Below are positions 51,863-60,754 of a stretch of 64,000 bases of DNA, in pieces; position 1 is the stretch's first letter; the number at the start of each line of letters is the position of its first letter. Position numbers and translations under genes: made by a program. The notes under the pieces were generated by a model. That model was given only the letters and a program-made list of their open reading frames with translations. It made no database searches and had not been told where the DNA came from. This DNA is from Pedococcus cremeus. Its GTDB lineage: Bacteria; Actinomycetota; Actinomycetes; Actinomycetales; Dermatophilaceae. The stretch is taken from positions 310,001-374,000 of the forward strand of contig NZ_FOHB01000004.1 in assembly GCF_900111375.1 (NCBI RefSeq), given 5' to 3'.

Positions 51863-52846
51863 GTGTCCACACCCGACCACGATGCCGGCGACGCGGCGCC
51901 ACCCGCGTGGCGGCGACGTCTGCACCGGGCGGCTGTCGCGGCCCTCGCGGTCGTCGGGCTCCTGGTCGCGGTCGTGGCAGCCGACACCACGGTGCTGCTG
52001 CACCGCTCGCCGACGGTGGACGTGAAGGCGCCCGGATCGGTCGACGGCACGGCATACCTGCTCCTGGCGTCTGACTCGCGGGGGCGGCTGACCGGTGAGG
52101 ACGCGAAGCGCTACAAGGACGCCGCCCAGGCGGACGGCGAGCGCGCCGACCTCGTGATGGTGCTGCGCAGTCCTGCCAAGGGCGAGCCGGAACTGCTCTC
52201 GATCCCCCGCGACCTGTTCGTCGGCGCCGGCAGCGCCACCCCGCACCGCTTCGGCATGGCCCTGCAGCGCGGGCCGCAGGCCATGGTCGACAGCCTCTGC
52301 GACGACCTCGGCATCGGCGTGGACCACGTCGCGGTGCTCGACTTCACCGGCCTGGTCGACCTCGTCGACGCGGCGGGCGGGGTGACCGTGCGCACCGAGG
52401 GCCCCACCTTCGACCGGCACGCAGGCCTTTACCTCAAGCGCGGGGGCACCCACCGGCTCGACGGGCACGAGGCGCTCGCCTGGGTCCGCTCCCGGAACGC
52501 GCGGGTGCAGGTCGGCGGGAAGTGGTGGCGGCCGAAGGACTTCGACCGCACCCGCACCACCCACGCGGCCGACGTGATCGGGCAGGCGACGCGCGGCCTG
52601 CGCAGCCCGGCTCGGCTGCAGGCCGCCGCCTGGACGGTCGGACCACAGACCCGGCGCGACACACGGCTCGAGCTCCGCGGGCTCACCCAGCTGGCACTCG
52701 ACCTCCGGTATGCCGTGGGGCACGGCCGGGTGCGCACCGTGCCGGTGCGGCTCACCCGCACCACCGTCCCCGTGGCCTTCCCGACCGCGCAGACCGCGGC
52801 GGCGCTCGAGCCGTTCCGGACGAGCACCTGCCGCCGACACCGCTAG
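51863..52846 (+). CDS. LytR-CpsA-Psr (LCP) family cell-wall ligase
   Basis: This 327-residue membrane protein has one N-terminal helix (AAVAALAVVGLLVAVVAADTT, about residues 24-44) and an extracellular LCP domain. Active-site blocks are LLLASDSRG near residue 66, GERADLVMVL near 92, LSIPRDLFV near 111 and LAWVRSRNAR near 212. LCP enzymes attach glycopolymers to peptidoglycan using lipid-linked donors. A basic tail ends CRRHR. Start GTG 51863 gives a short cytosolic N-terminus. Confidence 0.9.
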   Translation: MSTPDHDAGDAAPPAWRRRLHRAAVAALAVVGLLVAVVAADTTVLLHRSPTVDVKAPGSVDGTAYLLLASDSRGRLTGEDAKRYKDAAQADGERADLVMVLRSPAKGEPELLSIPRDLFVGAGSATPHRFGMALQRGPQAMVDSLCDDLGIGVDHVAVLDFTGLVDLVDAAGGVTVRTEGPTFDRHAGLYLKRGGTHRLDGHEALAWVRSRNARVQVGGKWWRPKDFDRTRTTHAADVIGQATRGLRSPARLQAAAWTVGPQTRRDTRLELRGLTQLALDLRYAVGHGRVRTVPVRLTRTTVPVAFPTAQTAAALEPFRTSTCRRHR

Positions 52847-52951
52847 TCCTTTCGGGCACTTCTCGGCGCCACCGAACCGGAGGGTCAAGTTCGCCACAAT
52901 CCGCCCGATAGCGTCCGCGCGAACATCTGGGGACAACACGGAGGAACACCC

Positions 52952-53950
52952 ATGCTCTCCACCCGCGCACGCACCACGTCGCTGGCCACCTTCCTCGCCG
53001 TTGCCGGCCTCGGCGCCGTCGCCGCGCCCGCCCACGCCGCACCCTCTCCGGCGACCATCACCGTCGGCTCGAGCCCGGTGGACCTCTTCGAGGGCCTGAA
53101 GGTGTCGGGCACCTGCCCAAACGGCAGCGGCACGGCGGTCGTCACGGTCAAGCAGGGCAGCGACGTCGTCGCCTTCGGCACCACCGATGTCGCCAAGACG
53201 GGGACGTGGGCCACCTCGGTCGACCTGTGGGAGGCCGACCCCGGGACGGCCACCGCGACGGTGAACTGCCTGAGCTACGGCACCGAGAAGCCCCTGGGTG
53301 AGGCCACGAGCGCCCCCTTCACCATCGACCTGCCCGACTTCCCGTTCGACGAGATCGAGGTCGGCGTCACGCCGCAGCGGGTCGCGGTCGGAGGAACCAT
53401 CACGGTCTCGGCCACCTGCCCCGAGGGGAGCACCCTCGCCGCCGTCCTCGCCGGCAACGAGGACGCCGACGACGCCTTCGTCATCAAGGAGGTCGTGCCC
53501 GGCCCGAACGGGCGGGTCTCCGAGAAGGTGGGCATCACCGGCAACGACGGCGTCGAGCCCGAGCCTGGTCCCGCTGTGGCTGTCATCGTCTGCGGCGACG
53601 ACAGCCAGCCGATGTCCCAGCTCCAGGGGGCCCGCAAGGGGGCGCGACTGCTCGCGGCCGAGAAGCCCCTCACCGCTCGCGCGCTCGAGGACATGATGCC
53701 GACGGCCCTCGGGTTCGCCGACTTCACCATCCTGCCGGCCGTCGTGCAGCCCACCCTGCCGACCGGCCCGACGAAGGCACCGGGCACCGTGACCACCCCG
53801 GCCCGCTCCGCCATCCCGGCGGCCGACCCCGCCCCCGCGACGCCGGACCGGCTGGCCATGACCGGTTCGGACCCGGCCCCGCTGGCGGCGGTCGGCGCCG
53901 TGCTGCTGGCCCTCGGCGGAGCAGCGATCCGCCGGGCCCGCCGCGCCTGA
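52952..53950 (+). CDS. cell-surface protein with LAxTG sortase signal
   Basis: This 332-residue exported protein has a Sec signal (residues 1-28, cleaved after PAHA) and two similar all-beta repeats (about 35-110 and 125-205: ITVGSSPVDLFEGLKVSGTC and VGVTPQRVAVGGTITVSATC). A Pro/Ala/Thr-rich stalk leads to LAMTG near residue 301, then a hydrophobic helix and basic tail. LAxTG is the preferred signal of actinobacterial class E sortase, so the protein is probably linked to peptidoglycan. The sortase gene is not in the window. Confidence 0.9.
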   Translation: MLSTRARTTSLATFLAVAGLGAVAAPAHAAPSPATITVGSSPVDLFEGLKVSGTCPNGSGTAVVTVKQGSDVVAFGTTDVAKTGTWATSVDLWEADPGTATATVNCLSYGTEKPLGEATSAPFTIDLPDFPFDEIEVGVTPQRVAVGGTITVSATCPEGSTLAAVLAGNEDADDAFVIKEVVPGPNGRVSEKVGITGNDGVEPEPGPAVAVIVCGDDSQPMSQLQGARKGARLLAAEKPLTARALEDMMPTALGFADFTILPAVVQPTLPTGPTKAPGTVTTPARSAIPAADPAPATPDRLAMTGSDPAPLAAVGAVLLALGGAAIRRARRA

Positions 53951-53971
53951 GCCGGCCACGCGGCATACCGT

Positions 53972-54010
53972 CACCGGACCCCGTCTCCCGCTGGGAGGCG
54001 GGGTCCGGTG
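53972..54010 (+). terminator. terminator after the LAxTG protein gene
   Basis: CACCGGACCCCGTCTCCC pairs with GGGAGGCGGGGTCCGGTG, with one G-T pair, around a 3-base loop GCT. The stem of 18 base pairs lies 22 bp after the stop codon. Confidence 0.85.
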
Positions 54011-54085
54011 CGTGGTGGGCGCGAAGGGTCATCTGGTGGACGGGGTTCGTTGGTGGACCCGCGGGAGCGGACGTAGCGTGGCCCC

Positions 54086-55477
54086 ATGACCGCCCGACCC
54101 TCGTCGACCACCCTCGGCGCGCTGCTGGAGCAGGGCCACCGGCGCCGCACGGTGAAGCAGGAGATCCGCGACAACCTGGTGGCCCGGCTGCGCGCGGGCG
54201 AGACCGCCTTTCCCGGCATCGTCGGGTTCGACGAGACGGTGCTGCCCGAGCTCGAGAGCGCACTGCTCGCCGGCCACGACCTCGTCATGCTCGGCGAGCG
54301 CGGGCAGGGGAAGACCCGCCTGATGCGCACCATCGGCGGGCTGCTCGACGAGTGGAGCCCCGCGGTGGACGGCTGCGAGATCAACGACGACCCGCTCGAG
54401 CCGGTGTGCGGGCGCTGCGTCCGCCTGCGCGAGGAGCTCGGCGACGACCTCCCCGTCCGGTGGCGGCACCGCAGCGAGCGGTATGCCGAGAAGCTGGCCA
54501 CCCCGGACACCAGCGTCGGCGACCTGGTCGGTGACGTCGACCCCGTGAAGGTCGCCCAGGGGCGCACCCTCGGCGACCCCGAGACGGTGCACTACGGCCT
54601 GGTGCCGCGCTCCAACCGAGGCGTCTTCGGCCTCAACGAGCTGCCCGACCTCGCCGAGCGGATCCAGGTGGCGCTCTTCAACGTGCTGGAGGAGCGCGAC
54701 ATCCAGATCCGCGGCTACTCGCTGCGGCTGCCGCTCGACCTGCTGCTGGTGGCGACGGCCAACCCCGAGGACTACACGAACCGCGGTCGCATCATCACAC
54801 CGCTGAAGGACCGCTTCGGCGCGGAGATCCGCACGCACTACCCGTTCGAGGTCTCCGACGAGGTGGCGCTGATCTCCCAGGAGGCGGAGCTGGTGGCCGA
54901 GGTGCCCGAGCACCTCGTCGAGGTGGTGGCGCGCTTCACGCGCGGGCTGCGCGAGTCGGCGGCGGTCGACCAGCGGTCGGGGGTCTCGGCGCGCTTCGCC
55001 ATCGCCGGGGCCGAGAGCGTGGCCGCGTCGGCGCTGCGCCGGTCGGCCCGCGCCCGCGAGACGGACGCCGTGGCGCGCATCTGCGACGTGCCCACCGTGG
55101 TGCCGACCCTGCTCGGCAAGGTCGAGTTCGAGATGGGTGAGGAGGGACGCGAGCGCGAGGTGCTCGACCACCTGCTGCGGGTGGCGGTGGCCGAGACGTT
55201 CCGCGACCGGCTCGTCGGCCTCGACCTGTCCGGGTTCACCGACCTGTTCGCCGAGGGCGCCGTCGTCGAGACCGGTGAGCTGGTGCCCGCGGCCGACCTG
55301 CTCCAGCAGATCGGCACGGTGCCGGGCCTGTCGAAGGTGCTCGACCGGCTCGGCCACGGCGACGACGCCTCACCCGGCGAGGTGGCTGCGGCCGTGGAGT
55401 TCGCGCTCGAGGGCCTGCACCTGACCCGCCGCATCGACAAGGACACGGTGGCCGGGCGCACCGTGTACGGGGCGTAG
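54086..55477 (+). CDS. MoxR/magnesium-chelatase-like AAA+ ATPase
   Basis: This 463-residue AAA+ protein resembles magnesium-chelatase ChlI/MoxR. Walker A GERGQGKTRLM is near residue 71, Walker B-like VFGLNELPDL near 180, sensor-1 LLLVATANPEDYT near 222 and the arginine segment TPLKDRFGAEIRTHYPFEV near 240. It sits 10 bp before a VWA-domain partner. Such pairs act as metal-insertion or protein-remodelling chaperones; the substrate is unknown. The pairing suggests a MoxR-VWA complex. Confidence 0.88.
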   Translation: MTARPSSTTLGALLEQGHRRRTVKQEIRDNLVARLRAGETAFPGIVGFDETVLPELESALLAGHDLVMLGERGQGKTRLMRTIGGLLDEWSPAVDGCEINDDPLEPVCGRCVRLREELGDDLPVRWRHRSERYAEKLATPDTSVGDLVGDVDPVKVAQGRTLGDPETVHYGLVPRSNRGVFGLNELPDLAERIQVALFNVLEERDIQIRGYSLRLPLDLLLVATANPEDYTNRGRIITPLKDRFGAEIRTHYPFEVSDEVALISQEAELVAEVPEHLVEVVARFTRGLRESAAVDQRSGVSARFAIAGAESVAASALRRSARARETDAVARICDVPTVVPTLLGKVEFEMGEEGREREVLDHLLRVAVAETFRDRLVGLDLSGFTDLFAEGAVVETGELVPAADLLQQIGTVPGLSKVLDRLGHGDDASPGEVAAAVEFALEGLHLTRRIDKDTVAGRTVYGA

Positions 55478-55487
55478 GGGTCGACGG

Positions 55488-57533
55488 GTGGAAGGTCACT
55501 CCCCCGGCCGCCCGGACCCCGCCCACCACGGGCGGTTCCGGTACGGGCCGTGGCGCGGTGGGCCCGACCCCCTGGCCCCGCCCTACGACGTGCGCGCCGC
55601 CCTCGACGAGGTGGGGCGCGAGGTCCTGGCCGGCGGCAGTGCCCGCGAGGCGCTGCAGGAGCTGATGCGGCGCGGCATGGACGGCCGCGGCGGCCTCGAC
55701 CAGCTCGCCGACCGGATCCGCCGCATGCGCGAGGCCGCCCGTCGCCGCGGCGACCTCGGCGGCACCCTCGACCAGGTGCGGGCGATGCTCGACCAGGCCC
55801 TGGCCGCCGAGCGCGACGCCCTCGCCGCCGAGCACGGCGACGCCGCTCGGCTCGCCGAGATGGACCTCGCGACGCTGCCCGACGATGTCGCCGGCGCCGT
55901 GCGGGCGCTCGCCGACCACGACTGGCACTCTCCCGAGGCCAAGGGCATCTACGACCAGATCCAGCAGATGCTGCGGCGCGAGGTGCTCGACGCCCAGTTC
56001 GCGGGGCTCAAGCAGGCGCTCTCCGGGCAGGACCCCGAGGCGATGCAGGCGGTCAAGGACATGCTCGCCGACCTCAACGCGCTGCTGGCCGCGCACGCGC
56101 GCGGCGAGGACACCACCGACCGGTTCCGCGAGTTCATGGACCGCCATGGCGACCTCTTCCCCGAGCAGCCGAAGGATGTCGACGAGCTCATCGACGCCCT
56201 GGCCCGCCGCCAGGCCGCGGCCGCGCGGATGATGGCCTCGCTCAGCCCCGAGCAGCGTGACCAGCTGGCCCAGCTCGTCGCCGACGCCATGGGTGACGCC
56301 GACCTGGCCGCCGAGATGGCCCAGCTCCAGGACAACCTGCGAGCGCTGCGGCCCGGCCTCGACCGCTCCAGCCCCGTGCGCATGCAGGGCGGCGACTCGC
56401 TCGGCTACGGCGAGGCGGTCGAGGCAGTGGCCGAGCTCGCCGACCTCGAGGCCCTCTCCGACCAGCTGGCCCAGGGCTACGCCGGAGCCAGCCTCGACGA
56501 CGTCGACGTGGAGCGGCTGGAGGAGCGGCTCGGTGCCGCCGCGGCCCGCGACTTCGAGGCGCTGCGGCAGCTCGAGCGCGAGCTGGAGAAGCAGGGCTAC
56601 CTCGCCCGTGGTGACGACGGGCTCCGCCTCACGCCCCGGGCGGTGCGCCGGCTCGGCGAGACGGCCCTGCGGCGGGTCTTCGACCACCTCTCCGCCAGCG
56701 GCCGCGGCGACCACGACGACCGGCAGCCCGGTCAGGCCGACGAGCCGACCGGGCTGAGCCGGGCGTGGGAGTTCGGCGACGAGCTGCCCCTCGACCCGGT
56801 GCGCACCGTGTCGAACGCGTTGCGTCGCAACGCCTCCGCAGGTATGCCGCTGGGCGGGCTCCCAGGAGAAGCGGGGCCTGGCGGCCGGCCGGCTGAGGGG
56901 ACGCGCGGCGTTTCTCTGCTCGTGGAGGACTTCGAGGTCGTCGAGACCGAGCGGCGCACCACGGCCGCGGTCGCCCTCTGCGTCGACATGTCCTTCTCGA
57001 TGCTGCAGGAGGGCCGTTGGGGCCCGATGAAGCAGACCGCACTGGCGCTGTCGCACCTGGTGCAGACGCGCTTCCGACATGACGCGCTGCAGATCATCGG
57101 CTTCAACATCGCCGCCCGGCGGCTCACCCCCGTGCAGCTCGCCGAGGCCGAGCCCGAGTGGGTGCAGGGCACCAACCTGCAGCACGCCCTCATGCTGGCC
57201 GGCCGCCACCTGCGCCGGCACCCGGACGCCGAGCCGGTGGTGCTGGTGGTCACCGACGGCGAGCCGACCGCCCACCTGGGGCCGGACGGCGAGCCGCAGT
57301 TCATGTGGCCGCCCACCACCGCGACGGTGCGGGCGACCGTCGCCCAGGTCGACGAGCTGCGCCGCAGCGGGGCGGCCCTCAACGTGTTCATGCTCGGTGA
57401 CGACCCCGGCCTGGCCCGGTTCGTCGACGCCGTCGCGCGTCGGGCGGGTGGCCGGGTCTTCACCCCGTCGCTGGACCGGCTGGGCGAGTACGTCGTGGCC
57501 GACTACCTGAAGGCCCGCCGCGGCCGCCGCTGA
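55488..57533 (+). CDS. VWA-domain protein partner of the MoxR-like ATPase
   Basis: This 681-residue cytosolic protein has a long helical N-terminal half (about 1-430, Ala/Arg/Glu-rich). A C-terminal von Willebrand A domain (about 480-660) has the MIDAS loop ALCVDMSFSMLQEG near residue 496 and VTDGEPTAHL near 585. The layout resembles ChlD/CoxE/BchD-like partners that dock onto a AAA+ ATPase. No signal peptide is present. It starts GTG 55488, 10 bp after the ATPase stop. Confidence 0.88.
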   Translation: MEGHSPGRPDPAHHGRFRYGPWRGGPDPLAPPYDVRAALDEVGREVLAGGSAREALQELMRRGMDGRGGLDQLADRIRRMREAARRRGDLGGTLDQVRAMLDQALAAERDALAAEHGDAARLAEMDLATLPDDVAGAVRALADHDWHSPEAKGIYDQIQQMLRREVLDAQFAGLKQALSGQDPEAMQAVKDMLADLNALLAAHARGEDTTDRFREFMDRHGDLFPEQPKDVDELIDALARRQAAAARMMASLSPEQRDQLAQLVADAMGDADLAAEMAQLQDNLRALRPGLDRSSPVRMQGGDSLGYGEAVEAVAELADLEALSDQLAQGYAGASLDDVDVERLEERLGAAAARDFEALRQLERELEKQGYLARGDDGLRLTPRAVRRLGETALRRVFDHLSASGRGDHDDRQPGQADEPTGLSRAWEFGDELPLDPVRTVSNALRRNASAGMPLGGLPGEAGPGGRPAEGTRGVSLLVEDFEVVETERRTTAAVALCVDMSFSMLQEGRWGPMKQTALALSHLVQTRFRHDALQIIGFNIAARRLTPVQLAEAEPEWVQGTNLQHALMLAGRHLRRHPDAEPVVLVVTDGEPTAHLGPDGEPQFMWPPTTATVRATVAQVDELRRSGAALNVFMLGDDPGLARFVDAVARRAGGRVFTPSLDRLGEYVVADYLKARRGRR

Positions 57534-57549
57534 CCCGACGCCCGCTTCG

Positions 57550-58059
57550 TCAAAGCAGCCATGCCTGGCGCTGGTCGCTGTCCCAGCGGCGCATCGCGGT
57601 GACCGCCCCGGACACGACGTCGACCTGGCCCAGGGTCTCCAGCGCGGCGGCCACCTGGGACGGCGTGAGCCCCCGCGCGAGCGTCACGTGTGGGGTCCAC
57701 CGGCCGGGCACGAGGTACTGCGGCACCCCGGGGCAGTCCTGCAGGGCGGCTGCCGTCTGCTCGTGCAGGGACAGCAAGGGTGGCTGGGCGAGCACCAGGC
57801 GGGCCAGCGCGAGACGACGGCTGCCGAACACCACGAGCGCCCCGAGCTCGACCGGCAGCGGCAGTGCCTTCGAGAGGTTCGCCACGGCAGCCTCCTCCGC
57901 CTCCGGGATGGCACGGGCCACCGCAAGCGTGATGTGGGGCGCGTTGGTGCTGCCGGTGTGCAGGGCCTGGCTGGGCAGCCCGGCGTCGGCGAGCCGCTGC
58001 CACTCGCCTCGCACCGCGGCGTCGCCCAGCTCGTCGAGGAGCAGCTCGACCGTCTGCAC
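57550..58059 (-). CDS. 2'-5' RNA ligase/2H phosphoesterase family protein
   Basis: This 169-residue protein carries the two HxT motifs of the 2H superfamily: HITLAVA near residue 42 and HVTLARG near 124. Members cut 2',3'-cyclic phosphate ends of RNA or nucleotides. GTG 58059 (VQTVELLLD) gives the family-typical N-terminal strand. It is convergent with the VWA gene and divergent from a small membrane-protein gene. Confidence 0.88.
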   Translation of the reverse strand: MQTVELLLDELGDAAVRGEWQRLADAGLPSQALHTGSTNAPHITLAVARAIPEAEEAAVANLSKALPLPVELGALVVFGSRRLALARLVLAQPPLLSLHEQTAAALQDCPGVPQYLVPGRWTPHVTLARGLTPSQVAAALETLGQVDVVSGAVTAMRRWDSDQRQAWLL

Positions 58060-58095
58060 GCGCGCTCCTTTCCGTGGGTCCCTAGCCTGCCCAGC

Positions 58096-58566
58096 ATGAC
58101 CGGCTCCGACGCTGCCCTCGTCGCCCTCGCGGTGGCCAGCGCCCTGCACCTGGGTTTCCAGCTGACGGTGACCATGGTGGTCTACCCGGCGCTGGCGCGG
58201 GTCGACGACGCCGGATGGAGTGTGGCGCACAGCCGTCACAGCCGGGCCATCACGCCGCTCGTGGTGCTGGTCTACGGCACGCTCGTGGTCTGCGGCGCGT
58301 GGGCTGTCGCCGTGGTGGTGCTGGGCGGCAACGGTTCGGCGGGGTCGGGTGGACGGACCGTCCTGTGGGTGTGGGTGTCGATCGTCGGGGCGTTGCTCGC
58401 CATGCTGACGACAGCGTTCGTGGAGGCTCCCCTCCACGGACGCCTCGGGCGCGGTCGCGACCAGGCCCTCGTCGAGCGGCTTCTGCGAGGCGACCAGGTG
58501 CGCACCGCCGGCGCACTGGTCTCCTGCGTGGCCGCGGTCCTGGCCGTGGTCACGGCAGCCGGCTGA
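58096..58566 (+). CDS. small four-helix membrane protein
   Basis: This 156-residue integral membrane protein has four hydrophobic segments (about 5-30, 50-75, 85-110, 135-155). The intervening region HSRHSRAITPLVV and the later AFVEAPLHGRL resemble DUF1772-type membrane proteins, but the match is weak. It has no signal peptide beyond the first helix. Its function is unknown. Confidence 0.72.
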   Translation: MTGSDAALVALAVASALHLGFQLTVTMVVYPALARVDDAGWSVAHSRHSRAITPLVVLVYGTLVVCGAWAVAVVVLGGNGSAGSGGRTVLWVWVSIVGALLAMLTTAFVEAPLHGRLGRGRDQALVERLLRGDQVRTAGALVSCVAAVLAVVTAAG

Positions 58567-58680
58567 CCGGCATACCTGCGGTCGTTTTCGCCAGGACTCG
58601 GTCGTTCGGCGTCGCGAGCGGCGCACGGTCCGCTAGACAAGGGGCCACGCCGGCCGACGGGCCACAACCTAGGGGGAACC

Positions 58681-59076
58681 ATGAGTGAGGACCGCACGAT
58701 CCCGGGCGGTACGGGCTACGGGCCACCTTCGCCTCTGGAGCCTGCCGTGAGCTACCTCGGGGCACCACTCACGCGGGGGTTCGCGGCGGGCCTGGTCGTC
58801 CTCAACCTCGTGGTGCTCGGGTGGATGTCGTGGCGGCAGGAGCGTCAGCTCGCCGAGCTGCGCGCTGCCGCCAACGACACCGCCTTCGTGGACACCGACA
58901 CAACGGGTGGACCGGGGAGCGCCGACCCGGAGCTGTGCTGGCTGCTCGGCGTCATCGCCGACGGCCAGGGCAAGGGCAGCGTCGTGGCCGGGATGTCGTT
59001 CGGCGCGGACTCGATGACCGACTGCCAGACGTACGCCATGCGCGGGGCGAGGGGTCAGGCACCGTCAGGCAACTGA
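58681..59076 (+). CDS. small membrane protein, member A of a paralogue pair
   Basis: This 131-residue protein has a Pro/Gly-rich N-terminus (YGPPSPLEP), one transmembrane helix (about residues 33-53), an acidic linker and a C-terminal block CWLLGVIADGQGKGSVVA then MTDCQTYAMRGARGQ and GN. The last 46 residues closely match a protein encoded at 60755-61186. Two conserved Cys (86 and about 115) could form a disulfide. The ATG follows AGGGGGAACC. I recognise no family. Confidence 0.8.
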   Translation: MSEDRTIPGGTGYGPPSPLEPAVSYLGAPLTRGFAAGLVVLNLVVLGWMSWRQERQLAELRAAANDTAFVDTDTTGGPGSADPELCWLLGVIADGQGKGSVVAGMSFGADSMTDCQTYAMRGARGQAPSGN

Positions 59077-59120
59077 CCCGCGCGGGCGGCGAACTTCCGA
59101 CCGGGTGCCTGCGCCGCGAA

Positions 59121-59507
59121 TCAGCCGGGCTGGGCGATCTCCCAGACGTGGCCGCCGGGGTCGCGGAAGCTGGCGGTGCGGATGCCCCAGGGCCGGTCCA
59201 TCGGGCCGTTCAGCAGCTCGACGCCGCGCTCGCGCAGCAGCTCGCACGTCGCGTCGACATCCGCGACGTCGAGCGTGTACTGGCAGCGGACCCCGCCGTC
59301 CGGTGAGCCCACCGGTGCGGGATCGACGAGCTCCCCGGCGGAGTCGACCTTCAACAGGTTGACCATCGTCTCGCCGAAGCGGAAGACCGCCGAGCTGTCG
59401 TCCTCATGGTGCACCGGCAGGTCGAAAACCTTGGCGTAGAAGGCCTTTGACGTGGTCAGGTCCTCGACGAACAGCGTGACGGCGCCGATCCCCGTCGGTG
59501 ACGGCAT
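59121..59507 (-). CDS. VOC/glyoxalase-superfamily protein
   Basis: This 128-residue VOC protein begins IGAVTLFVEDLTTSKAFYAKVF and ends FRDPGGHVWEIAQPG, with the usual paired beta-alpha-beta-beta-beta units. Members are lyases, dioxygenases or antibiotic-binding proteins; the partial set of metal residues does not decide which. It is convergent with the small membrane-protein gene. Confidence 0.9.
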   Translation of the reverse strand: MPSPTGIGAVTLFVEDLTTSKAFYAKVFDLPVHHEDDSSAVFRFGETMVNLLKVDSAGELVDPAPVGSPDGGVRCQYTLDVADVDATCELLRERGVELLNGPMDRPWGIRTASFRDPGGHVWEIAQPG

Positions 59508-59610
59508 ACGGGTTCTCCCTCCATGACGGTGGCCGGCAGCGTAGCCGCGGGCGTCGCGAGGCGCCCTTCGAACACCGCCTGTTCGAGCGCGTGCCGTGAG
59601 TGCCGGGTGG

Positions 59611-59898
59611 TCAGTCCGTGTCGAGGGTCAGGTGGACGGTGACCTCGTCGCCGACGTCGAGGTTCTCGGCCCTGCGGACCACGACCTTGAGCGGCACGAG
59701 GAAGCGGCCGTCCTTGGGGATCAACGACGTCTCGAAGTCGGTGCGCCCCACACGTCCCCGAACCGGCAGGCAGCCCCAGCCGTAGCTGAGGTGGCTGAAG
59801 TCCTTGAGGAGCTCGGACTCCTCGTCGGGCACGGGCACGAAGTGGTGCGGTGCCGGTCCGCGCCAGTGCACGATCGGCCCCGAGAACTCGAGCTCCAT
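59611..59898 (-). CDS. DUF1905-like small protein
   Basis: This 95-residue protein has the DUF1905 arrangement: EFSGPIVHWRGPAPHHFVPVP, SYGWGCLPVRGRVGRTDFETS, DGRFLVPLKVVVRRAEN and GDEVTVHLTLDTD. It has a compact beta-barrel-like fold of unknown function. It lies beside a phosphatase gene on the same strand. Confidence 0.88.
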   Translation of the reverse strand: MELEFSGPIVHWRGPAPHHFVPVPDEESELLKDFSHLSYGWGCLPVRGRVGRTDFETSLIPKDGRFLVPLKVVVRRAENLDVGDEVTVHLTLDTD

Positions 59899-59989
59899 CA
59901 CGCCACCTCCCCTGTCGCGACCGTTGCGATCGGCGTCGTTCTCCCGCACACGGTATGCCGCCGGCTCCCCTTCTCGCTCAGAGTGCGCC

Positions 59990-60595
59990 TCACCGCATCG
60001 TCGCGTTCTGCGGCTCCGTCGTCCGTGACGTTCGCAGCGTTCGCAGGGCAGCTCGACTGGACAGGCCGCCGATGACCGCACCGAGGACCCACCCGGCGAG
60101 GACGTCGGTCGGCCAGTGCGCGCCCAGGTAGACCATGCACGCCCCGACCAGGGCCGTCGCGCCCGCCAGGACCGAGGCTCCGACGCGGCGCACCGCGGCC
60201 GAGCGGGACACGGCATCCATCGTCACGGGGACCGTGAGGATCAGCGCCACCGTGATGGCCGCGGTCTCCATGGCCTGCGTGGAGGGGAATGAGAAGCCTC
60301 CGGTGGCGACGATCGCGAGATCGGCCGGCGGGCGGGGACGCTGGAACACGGCCTTCAGCACGGCGGCGACGACAGCGGCCGCCACCAGCGCCCCTCCCGC
60401 GGCGGCGGCTGGACGCCACGCTCGCAGAGTGACGACGACGACTGCCGCCACCAGGACTCCTGCGGCGAGTGCCGCAGGGGTGGTACCCACCCACATCACG
60501 GCCTTCGCGAGCGCCGTCGCCCAGTCGGCGCGGTGCTCGACCACGAACCGCATGGTGCCGGTGTCCACGGGGTTGTCCCAGCCCTGCGGCTTCAC
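59990..60595 (-). CDS. PAP2-superfamily membrane protein with altered catalytic motifs
   Basis: This 201-residue membrane protein has five or six helices. Motif C1 (KAVFQRPRPP near residue 88) is intact. C2 is FPSTQAME instead of PSGH/PSSH (His to Gln), and C3 is MVYLGAHWPTD with the usual Arg replaced by Met, though the nucleophile His and final Asp remain. These changes may reduce or alter lipid-phosphate phosphatase activity. GTG 60595 gives a normal N-terminus; longer readings run into the opposite strand. Confidence 0.78.
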   Translation of the reverse strand: MKPQGWDNPVDTGTMRFVVEHRADWATALAKAVMWVGTTPAALAAGVLVAAVVVVTLRAWRPAAAAGGALVAAAVVAAVLKAVFQRPRPPADLAIVATGGFSFPSTQAMETAAITVALILTVPVTMDAVSRSAAVRRVGASVLAGATALVGACMVYLGAHWPTDVLAGWVLGAVIGGLSSRAALRTLRTSRTTEPQNATMR

Positions 60596-60754
60596 GACGA
60601 GGAGCGGGCAGCGCCCTTGCGCCCCGTGACAAGGCCGGCCGTCCCGCTGCGTGCGCGCACCCTGCCTCCCCCTTGGTCCCACCTTCTCGCCGAAGGTGAA
60701 CCGATTTTGCCAGAGGACGGTTCCTCAGATGCGAGCGACTGTGCCCCTCCGGGA

